From: Hyphomicrobiales bacterium
GTDB lineage: Bacteria > Pseudomonadota > Alphaproteobacteria > Rhizobiales > Rhizobiaceae
Assembly (NCBI GenBank): GCA_900469625.1
Contig: UBXV01000007.1
Coordinates: 372,001-436,000, forward strand
Direction: 5' to 3'
Length of the DNA stretch: 64,000 bases
Shown here: positions 54,495 to 61,221 of the stretch, piece after piece
How positions within the stretch are numbered: the first letter of the stretch is position 1
How the letters are laid out: every line of letters starts with the position of its first letter
Program-made: the position numbers and the translations under genes
Notes under the pieces: generated by a model
Told to the model about the DNA's origin: nothing
What the model saw: only the letters and a program-made list of their open reading frames with translations
Databases searched by the model: none

Positions 54495-55670
54495 TTACTG
54501 GCCCGGCAGGACGCGGATGGCGTAAAGGTTCAGGCCCTTGCCGGCGCCGCTGATGTCGCTGTTGATGACGATCTGACCGGCTGCGCTTGGTGCAAGGCTC
54601 CGGTCGAAGGTGACCTGGAACAGCATGTCGACACGTTCGTCATGCAGCGTGAACCGATGGCGGCCGCACTCGCCGAGCGAAGAGAAGTTGCACTCCACCG
54701 CAAACTCGGTCGATTTTCCGGGCGTGGCCTGTACGGTCAGCGCCAGTGTCGAGGTCTTTCCCGAGAGTTCGGCGAGGATCGCAGCCGGGATCTCGATGGT
54801 TACGTCGCCATCGGCATCGGCATCGGCCGACGTCAAAAGGATACGCTGGCCACCATCGTCGGTGATCGGCTCGGCGGTTGCCCGAGGGCCAGGCGCGATC
54901 GTGCCGGTCTTGCCGGGCGTGTACACCTCGACCCAGTCGCCGGTGAAGCCTTCCTGGGCGCCGAGCGTGCGCAGACCGGCGGCGCCGTCGAAATCCTGCG
55001 AGGCGACGGTTGCCGGCGGATTGGCGACATTGGTGTCGCGCGCGGACGGCGACTGCAGCAGATTGTTGGTCTCCACCCACCAGACCGCCGCGACAAGCGC
55101 TGCGAGCAGCGTCGCGACGACCATGGTAAGCGACAGCAGGCTCCCACGCTTGCGTCGGCGCTTGCGGCCATCCATGGCGCGCACATCCGGAGCGACGGCG
55201 CCCCTACCGGAATTAGACTGCCTGGCGGCGACTTCTCCGGCCGCAGCCGTCGAGACGACAGGGCCATCGCGATCGGCACGAAGGCCGCCAAGCCCGCCAT
55301 CGCTCGCGCCGTCGCGCGGCGCCTGGCCGGCAAACGCCGGCTCGCGGCGGTCGGTTGCGGAGACGGGCGTCTGCGGTTCGGGCCGCGCCGCTGTTGCGGC
55401 TCGTGGCGCAACGGCATCGTCGAGGCTCACCGAAGGCGCTTGCGCCGGACGTGCCTTCAACACCGCCCGCTCCTCGGTCTCGATCGCATGAATGACCGCT
55501 TCCAGCCGATGGCGCTGCTGGGCGACGACGTTCTGGTCCTCGATCCCCTGCTTCTGCAGGCCGGTCTCCAGCGCCTGGCGCGCCGATTGATAGATGCGTG
55601 CCCGCGTTTCGGCGTTGGTTCGATCGGAGCGCTCCAGCGCATTTCGGATTGCAGTCTCGAGTCCGCTCAC
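54495..55670 (-). CDS. Membrane-anchored protein of unknown function
   Basis: A 391-residue protein with an N-terminal coiled coil (SGLETAIRNALERSDRTNAETRARIYQSARQALETGLQ), a disordered Ala/Pro/Arg linker, a single membrane helix after a basic stretch (RKRRRKRGSLLSLTMVVATLLAALVAAVWW), and a C-terminal beta-rich domain (GDVTIEIPAAILAELSGKTSTLALTVQATPGK ... GHRFTLHDERVDMLFQVTFD) of unknown type. The GTG at 55670 is chosen because AGAAGGA lies directly upstream; the ATG at 55709 lacks one. I do not recognise a named family. It is convergent with ppk2. Confidence 0.75.
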   Translation of the reverse strand: MSGLETAIRNALERSDRTNAETRARIYQSARQALETGLQKQGIEDQNVVAQQRHRLEAVIHAIETEERAVLKARPAQAPSVSLDDAVAPRAATAARPEPQTPVSATDRREPAFAGQAPRDGASDGGLGGLRADRDGPVVSTAAAGEVAARQSNSGRGAVAPDVRAMDGRKRRRKRGSLLSLTMVVATLLAALVAAVWWVETNNLLQSPSARDTNVANPPATVASQDFDGAAGLRTLGAQEGFTGDWVEVYTPGKTGTIAPGPRATAEPITDDGGQRILLTSADADADGDVTIEIPAAILAELSGKTSTLALTVQATPGKSTEFAVECNFSSLGECGRHRFTLHDERVDMLFQVTFDRSLAPSAAGQIVINSDISGAGKGLNLYAIRVLPGQ

Positions 55671-56038
55671 GTCAAATCCTTCTGTGCACACCGGGCCTTG
55701 CCACGCCACGCGCCTGTCATGGCGCGCAAAGGACGCTGCAACGCTTTCAATCAGCCGCTTGATTTTATCCTCAAATCGGGTCCGACCTAAGGGTATCTGC
55801 AGCAGCCCCGCCGGCGCTCGTCGTCCGACCCGCGCCGTTCTTTCATCATCCGCACGCCCCTATCGGTTAATTCCGGATGCACGCCGTTGGTTTTGTTAAC
55901 AATTGCGTAACCGCTGCTTTCGAAATCCGCAAGTCCGGCGCGCGGCCAGCCCCGGCATCGTCGGGGAAAACTGCTTGCGCACTGCCGCGCGACCCTGAAA
56001 ATCGGCATCTTTGCAAGCGCGCAACTTGCTGCTATCTA

Positions 56039-56064
56039 TTTTGACGTTTACGCAAACGTCAAAA
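56039..56064. promoter_or_regulatory. 26-bp palindrome upstream of the nitronate monooxygenase-like gene (copy 2)
   Basis: Identical base for base to the palindrome at 21328-21353: arms TTTTGACGTTT (56039-56049) and AAACGTCAAAA (56054-56064) around ACGC. It lies 20 bases before the start codon at 56085, in a 414-base region (55671-56084) that shows no other gene. The short distance suggests an operator that overlaps or follows the promoter. Confidence 0.75.
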
Positions 56065-56084
56065 TTAATGGGATGGAGAACACG

Positions 56085-57095
56085 ATGTCGCTGCCGCCAA
56101 TTCTTTCCGGAACGACGAGACTGCCGGTTGTCGGTGCACCCTTGTTCATCATTTCGCATCCCAAGCTGACGATCGCGCAATGCAAGGCGGGCGTGGTCGG
56201 CTCCTTCCCGGCGCTCAACGCTCGCCCGCAGTCGCAGCTCGACGAGTGGCTTGCCGAAGTCACCGAGACGCTCGCCGATCACGACGCCAAGAACCCGGGT
56301 CGCCCGGCGGCCCCTTTTGCCGTCAATCAGATCGTCCACAAGTCCAACGCCCGCCTCGAGCAGGACCTGATGCTCTGCATCAAGTACAAGGTTCCGGTGG
56401 TCATATCCTCGCTCGGCGCCGTGCCCGAGGTCAACGCCGCCATCCATTCCTATGGCGGTATCGTGCTGCATGACGTGATCAACAACCGCCATGCCAATTC
56501 GGCGATCCGCAAGGGCGCCGACGGATTGATCGCCGTTGCCGCAGGTGCCGGCGGCCATGCCGGCACGTTGTCGCCGTTTGCCCTCGTTCAGGAGATCCGC
56601 TCCTGGTTCGACGGTCCGCTATTGTTGTCCGGCGCGATCGCCAATGGCGGCGCAATTCTCGCCGCCCAGGCCATGGGCGCCGACATGGCCTATATCGGTT
56701 CGCCCTTCATCGCCACCGAGGAGGCGCGCGCCAGCGACGCCTACAAGCAGATGATCGTCGACAGCAACGCCGCCGACATCGTCTATTCCAACTACTTCAC
56801 CGGCATCCACGGCAACTACCTGAAGCCATCGATCGTCGCCGCCGGCATGGATCCGGAAAGCCTGCCCGAAGCCGACCCCTCGAAGATGGATTTCGCCCAG
56901 GCGACCGAAGGCGCCAAGGCCTGGAAGGACATCTGGGGCTGCGGCCAGGGCATCGGCGCGGTGCGCGAGGTGACTTCGGTAGCAAACATGGTCGACCGCT
57001 GGGAGCGTGAATACGACGCGGCGCGCGCCCGCCTCGGCCTCCACGCGGCCCCCGTCGTTGCCACCCACAAGGAATTTTCAAGTTCTCGAAACTGA
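56085..57095 (+). CDS. Nitronate monooxygenase-like flavoprotein (NMO/YrpB family)
   Basis: A 336-residue TIM-barrel flavoprotein of the 2-nitropropane dioxygenase/NMO family. The FMN-binding segments LPVVGAPLFIISHPKLTIAQCKAGVVGSFPALN, AAGAGGHAGTLSPFALVQEIR and GAILAAQAMGADMAYIGSPFIATEEA are visible. Members oxidise nitronates or act as enoyl-ACP or NADH:quinone reductases, so the substrate is uncertain. The ATG at 56085 has GGAG upstream; the ATG at 56073 lacks one. The upstream palindrome is shared with the beta-oxidation operon, hinting at a lipid-linked role. Confidence 0.9.
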   Translation: MSLPPILSGTTRLPVVGAPLFIISHPKLTIAQCKAGVVGSFPALNARPQSQLDEWLAEVTETLADHDAKNPGRPAAPFAVNQIVHKSNARLEQDLMLCIKYKVPVVISSLGAVPEVNAAIHSYGGIVLHDVINNRHANSAIRKGADGLIAVAAGAGGHAGTLSPFALVQEIRSWFDGPLLLSGAIANGGAILAAQAMGADMAYIGSPFIATEEARASDAYKQMIVDSNAADIVYSNYFTGIHGNYLKPSIVAAGMDPESLPEADPSKMDFAQATEGAKAWKDIWGCGQGIGAVREVTSVANMVDRWEREYDAARARLGLHAAPVVATHKEFSSSRN

Positions 57096-57174
57096 TGGCT
57101 TGAAATCTTGGCGCTTTGCGTTTATCAGCGCCTCACACTTCGTTCCGCGGTCTTTTTCGCGGAACCGCCTCAGG

Positions 57175-57250
57175 GCCGCTTTAGCTCAGTTGGTAGAGCA
57201 CATCATTCGTAATGATGGGGTCAGCAGTTCGAGTCTGCTAAGCGGCACCA
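57175..57250 (+). tRNA. tRNA-Thr (anticodon CGT)
   Basis: A 76-base cloverleaf: acceptor GCCGCTT/AAGCGGC, D-arm GCTC/GAGC, anticodon stem CATCA/TGATG around loop TTCGTAA (CGT), T-loop TTCGAGT, and an encoded CCA end. The usual invariant bases are present. Confidence 0.96.
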
Positions 57251-57363
57251 TTTTCCTTCAAAGAAATGAGCACTGTAGCGGGACGAAAGTCTGAAGCTGG
57301 CCAAAGGCCAGCACGGCTTGCCGCATGCGGCATGCAAGTGGTCCATTTCAGGGAAGTCGAACG

Positions 57364-57714
57364 ATGTCGCTTAAGGTCAGCCGTTTTCAGGTTCACGAGG
57401 ATGCCGTTCAGGCAAATGTCGCGGGGCGGACCTGTTCCTTGTCGGCGATCGAGATCGGCGGCGAAGTGCTGATCGTGCTGACATGGCTCGGCAACCGGGA
57501 GGCTGGCCTTCGCCGACCTGAATACGTGCTGCCGTTGGCTTCGGTAGTCCACCAGACACGCGAGCCGGATGCCCGCTCGCCCTACCGCTGGATCCTGACC
57601 GGCACGTTGCCGATGTCGCTGTTCGACGGCAGCGCCTCGCGACAGGTCCGCCGACAGCATGGGGTCAACCCCGGCCCGGCGATCAACCTGCCGCTGCCGA
57701 CGCCGGCTTCCTGA
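57364..57714 (+). CDS. Small protein of unknown function
   Basis: A 116-residue protein beginning MSLKVSRFQVHEDAVQANVAG, with a central hydrophobic beta-like stretch (IEIGGEVLIVLTWLG) and a basic, proline-rich end (RRQHGVNPGPAINLPLP). No family was recognised. The ATG at 57364 has AGGGAAG upstream, and codon use is typical of the chromosome. It follows tRNA-Thr by 113 bases and ends 32 bases before the stop of the convergent MFS gene. Confidence 0.6.
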   Translation: MSLKVSRFQVHEDAVQANVAGRTCSLSAIEIGGEVLIVLTWLGNREAGLRRPEYVLPLASVVHQTREPDARSPYRWILTGTLPMSLFDGSASRQVRRQHGVNPGPAINLPLPTPAS

Positions 57715-57746
57715 TCTGCCCGCAAACGACGGCGTGAAGTGCCGGC

Positions 57747-58913
57747 TCACCGCGCCTGACGATCGGGCTGCGTGACCGCTGTGCGCCTCGTCGCGGCCAG
57801 CGCCGCGACGACTGCAAGACTTGCCAAGGCTGCTGCAGCCACCGGAAGTGCTGACGGCGTTGCGATTTCGACGAGCACGCCTCCGATGCCCGTGCCGAGC
57901 CCGACGCCCACATGCATGGCCGACAGGTTGAGGCCGACGCCGGCTTCCGCCGTCTGCGGGCTGCGCGCAATCAGGAAGCTCTGCACGACCGGCGAGATCA
58001 TCCAGCTGATGCAGCCCCACAGCATCATCGCGGCAATCATCGCCAGGCGATTCTCGACCACCAACGGTATCACGATCAGCGCCAGAAGGTAGGCAAGCGG
58101 TGTCAGTCGCAGCGCCAGCCGCGGCGCCACGGCATCGCTGAGCCGTCCGCCGAGATACCCGCCGCAGACCCCCGCCACGCCGAAGGCGAAGAACGCGGCG
58201 ACGACCTCGTTGCCGTCCATGCCGGCGATTGCGCGCAAATAGGGTGCGAGATAGGCAAAGAGCACAAAGTGGCCGCCGATCATCAGCACCGAGACCATCT
58301 GTGCAAACAGGCACGAGGCCGACCGCAAATGATCGCGATAGGAGGCATGGCGGGCCGGCTTCGGCCGACCGGTCGCCGGCACTAAGCACAGGCAGGCGAG
58401 AAGGACGATGGCCGCAAACAGCGCGAGCCCGACGGAGACGCTGCGCCAGCCAAGGGCACTGCTTGCGATCATGCCCGCGGGCACGCCGAGCACGAGCGAT
58501 GCGCTGATGCCCATGAAGATCAGGCCGATGGCGCGCCCCCGCCTCTCCCGTGGAACAATCTCCGTCGCCAGCATGGTCGCGACCAGGCAGGCAACGGCGC
58601 TGGCCGCCGCCATGCCGATGCGGGCAGCGACCAGCACGCCGTAGGCCGGGCTGGCTGCCGCTGCAAGGTTGCTGACAACGAACAGACAAAGCGCCAGAGA
58701 AAGCAGGGGCTTGCGGTCGATACGCGCCGTCAGCTGCAGCGCTGCCGGCGCCGCAAGCGCGAAAGTCACCGAAAACACCGCGGTCAACTGTCCGGCGAGA
58801 CCGATGGAAACGCCAAGGCCGGAGGCCACCTCCGGCAGGATGCCGATCACGATATTTTCCGCCGTGCCGGTGACGAAGGTCGCCAATGCGAGGAGAAGAA
58901 GGGGGATGTTCAT
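57747..58913 (-). CDS. MFS transporter (AraJ/YdhP-like efflux)
   Basis: A 388-residue 12-segment transporter of the major facilitator superfamily. The first helix pair (IPLLLLALATFVTGTAENIVIGILPEVASGLGVSIGLAGQL) and the motif A-like loop TARIDRKPLLSLALCLF match AraJ/YdhP-type sugar or drug efflux proteins, followed by the ERRGRAIGLIFMGISASLVLGVPAGMIA segment. The start at 58913 has AAAGGCAG upstream. A 13-base-arm inverted repeat lies five bases before the start codon, a likely regulatory element. The substrate is unknown. Confidence 0.9.
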   Translation of the reverse strand: MNIPLLLLALATFVTGTAENIVIGILPEVASGLGVSIGLAGQLTAVFSVTFALAAPAALQLTARIDRKPLLSLALCLFVVSNLAAAASPAYGVLVAARIGMAAASAVACLVATMLATEIVPRERRGRAIGLIFMGISASLVLGVPAGMIASSALGWRSVSVGLALFAAIVLLACLCLVPATGRPKPARHASYRDHLRSASCLFAQMVSVLMIGGHFVLFAYLAPYLRAIAGMDGNEVVAAFFAFGVAGVCGGYLGGRLSDAVAPRLALRLTPLAYLLALIVIPLVVENRLAMIAAMMLWGCISWMISPVVQSFLIARSPQTAEAGVGLNLSAMHVGVGLGTGIGGVLVEIATPSALPVAAAALASLAVVAALAATRRTAVTQPDRQAR

Positions 58914-58917
58914 GCTG

Positions 58918-58953
58918 CCTTTCCCGATCGGTGAACGCCGCGATCGGAAAAGG
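58918..58953. promoter_or_regulatory. Inverted repeat in the 5' region of the MFS gene
   Basis: CCTTTCCCGATCG (58918-58930) and CGATCGGAAAAGG (58941-58953) pair at 12 of 13 positions, five bases before the start codon on the minus strand. It could be an operator or a hairpin in the leader that hides the ribosome binding site. The rest of the 307-base gap to the next gene (58914-59220) holds nothing recognisable. Confidence 0.5.
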
Positions 58954-59220
58954 TCTCTCCGATGTGGCCAATGGTTGCACACCGGGTTTCGAGGCAGAGC
59001 TTCGGTTATCCCTTTGACCTGATGTCCTAGCACCGATCGATGCCGACGAGAAGTGCCGGCCGCCGCCGGGCAGCTCCCGACCACAGGCCGATCGGGCAGG
59101 CGCCATCTCCTCGCGAGACGGGAAAATACCCGCTTGCATATGCCCGCGTGCAGTGGTGTCATCGCGCCGTCGCGAAAGCACAGTCTGATGCGGCTCGTTT
59201 TGTTTCTGCGTGGAGCGCCA

Positions 59221-60492
59221 ATGACGGACAATGCGCGTGTTACGATCTCGACCGAGCTGATGCTGAAAATCGCGGTGATCACCTTGCCCATTGCCCTTTC
59301 CCTTGGGCTTTCAGGTTGCGCCGGCAAGCCGAAGGGCGTCATGGCGCCCGTGGCACTGACCGCGCAGTCACCGAAAACGGCGCAGGTGGAGATGCTGGTC
59401 GCGACCACGCGGCAGCCTTCGGGCGATCCCGCGACACTGTTTTCGGGTGAGCGAGACGCAAAGACGTTCATGACGGACGTTGCAGTCTCGATCCCGCCCG
59501 ACACGGTGCGCAAGGCCGGCACGGTGCAATGGCCGAAAAAATTGCCGCCCAATCCCGCGACCGATTTTGCCGTCACGCGGGTGCGCGAACTCGACACGCT
59601 TGCCGACGGCAAGGCCTGGTTCGAGCAGCACAATGTCGGCGGTCACGCCTTCGTCTTCGTCCACGGATTCAACAACCGCTACGAAGACTCCGTCTTCCGG
59701 CTGGCGCAGATCATCCACGATTCCGGCGCCCAGACGACGCCGATCCTGTTCACCTGGCCGTCACGCGCCAACGTGTTCGAATACAATTACGACAAGGAAA
59801 GCACCAACTATTCGCGCACGGCGCTCGAAGACACGCTGCGCATCCTGTCGGAAGCGCCCAAGGTCAAGGACATCACCATCCTCGCCCATTCCATGGGCAC
59901 CTGGCTGACGATGGAATCGCTCCGGCAGATGGGTATTCGCGACGGCAACGTGCCCTCGAAAATCCAGAACGTCATCCTGGCATCGCCTGATATCGACCTC
60001 GACGTCTTTGCCAAGCAATGGGTGGAGATGGGCAAGAAGAAGCCGAAGTTCACGATCTTCGTGTCGCAAGACGATCGGGCGCTGGCGCTTTCGAGCTTCA
60101 TATCCGGCGACGTCTCGCGCCTTGGCGCCATCGATCCGTCGAAGGAGCCCTACCGCACGGATCTGGAAAAATCCGGCATCACCGCCATTGACCTGACGAA
60201 GGTCGAAACCGACGACGGGCTGCATCACGGCAAGTTCGCCGAAAGCCCAGAGATCGTCCAGCTGATCGGCCAGCGACTGATCAAGGGTCAGACGCTGACC
60301 GATAGCAACATTTCGGTCGGGACGGGTATCGCCGCCGTCGTCGCCGGCACGGCGAGAAACGTCGGCAATGTCGCGGCGACGACGCTCTCGGCGCCGGTCA
60401 ACATCCTCGAAAATCCGCGACCAACGAAAAAACGGCCTGTCGTCGGCGACACGCTGACGGAAAACCAGCAGAAGCCGGCGGCCGTCAACTGA
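59221..60492 (+). CDS. Alpha/beta hydrolase lipoprotein (DUF900-like)
   Basis: A 423-residue lipoprotein with a signal ending in LSLGLSGC. The DUF900-type alpha/beta hydrolase core follows: AFVFVHGFNNRYEDSVFRLAQIIHDSG, the nucleophile in ILAHSMGTWLTMESLRQMG, VILASPDIDLDVF and a C-terminal histidine in DGLHHGKFAESPEI. A long disordered tail (about residues 340-423) follows the domain. The reaction is unknown. The ATG at 59221 has TGGAG upstream; earlier in-frame ATGs lie at 59188 and 59140. It is convergent with kdpE. Confidence 0.87.
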   Translation: MTDNARVTISTELMLKIAVITLPIALSLGLSGCAGKPKGVMAPVALTAQSPKTAQVEMLVATTRQPSGDPATLFSGERDAKTFMTDVAVSIPPDTVRKAGTVQWPKKLPPNPATDFAVTRVRELDTLADGKAWFEQHNVGGHAFVFVHGFNNRYEDSVFRLAQIIHDSGAQTTPILFTWPSRANVFEYNYDKESTNYSRTALEDTLRILSEAPKVKDITILAHSMGTWLTMESLRQMGIRDGNVPSKIQNVILASPDIDLDVFAKQWVEMGKKKPKFTIFVSQDDRALALSSFISGDVSRLGAIDPSKEPYRTDLEKSGITAIDLTKVETDDGLHHGKFAESPEIVQLIGQRLIKGQTLTDSNISVGTGIAAVVAGTARNVGNVAATTLSAPVNILENPRPTKKRPVVGDTLTENQQKPAAVN

Positions 60493-60528
60493 GCGACGGC
60501 TGAACCGGGCGGTGACGGAGGCGCAACC

Positions 60529-61221
60529 TCAATCGCCGTCGCCGACAAAGCGGTAACCGACGCCCGGTTCGGTGCGGATGATCTTCGGGTCGGCCGGATC
60601 CCGCTCGATCTTGCCACGCAGCTGGCCGATGAAGACGCGCAGGTAGTGCAGGTCTTCGCCATGCGCGGCACCCCAGACTGATGTCAGCAGCGTCTTATGG
60701 GTGACGACACGTCCGGCATGGTGGGCCAGCATGACAAGCAGGTCATATTCCTTCGGCGTCAGCCGCACGGGTTCGCCGTCACGGGTGACGATGCGCTTGA
60801 TCGTATCGATCGCCACGCCATCGGCAGAGAGCTGGGTGTGCCCGCCTTCCATCTGGATGCGGTGGCGAAGGGCAGCGCGGATACGCGCCGTCAGCTCCCC
60901 GATCCCGAAGGGTTTCTCGATGTAGTCGTCGGCGCCGAGATCGAGGGCCGCGATCTTTTCGCTTTCGCGGTCGCGCGCCGACAGGATGATGATCGGCACC
61001 TGCGACCAGGCGCGCAGGTTGGCGATCACCTCCTTGCCGTCCATATCCGGCAGGCCGAGGTCGAGAATGACGACGTCGGGCGCGGTGGTCGCCGCGGCTT
61101 TCAATGCCTCCGCGCCGGTCAGGGCCTCAAGCACATCGTAACCGGCAGCACTCAAGGCCGGCCGTAGAAAACGCTGGATCTGGGGTTCGTCGTCGACAAC
61201 GAGGATACGTTCCACGCTCAT
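60529..61221 (-). CDS. kdpE: KDP operon response regulator KdpE
   Basis: A 230-residue OmpR-family regulator: receiver with ILVVDDEPQIQRFLRPALSAAGYDV and the phospho-acceptor in VVILDLGLPDMDGKEV, then a winged helix (LTPKEYDLLVMLAHHAGRVVTHKTLLTSVWG and LRVFIGQLRGKIERDP). It activates the potassium-uptake kdp operon. Its start overlaps the kdpD stop (61218-61221), so the pair is coupled. It is the last gene of the kdp operon on this strand. Confidence 0.96.
   Translation of the reverse strand: MSVERILVVDDEPQIQRFLRPALSAAGYDVLEALTGAEALKAAATTAPDVVILDLGLPDMDGKEVIANLRAWSQVPIIILSARDRESEKIAALDLGADDYIEKPFGIGELTARIRAALRHRIQMEGGHTQLSADGVAIDTIKRIVTRDGEPVRLTPKEYDLLVMLAHHAGRVVTHKTLLTSVWGAAHGEDLHYLRVFIGQLRGKIERDPADPKIIRTEPGVGYRFVGDGD

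Noticed and set aside
55787-56008. Minus-strand 73-codon frame in the intergenic region before the NMO-like gene
   Set aside because: No ribosome binding site, no conserved features, and it lies in a region with lower coding bias.
57238-59181. Minus-strand frame of 647 codons overlapping the MFS gene
   Set aside because: It is Arg/Gly/Ala-rich and lacks membrane segments, while the frame 57747-58913 gives a 12-helix transporter.
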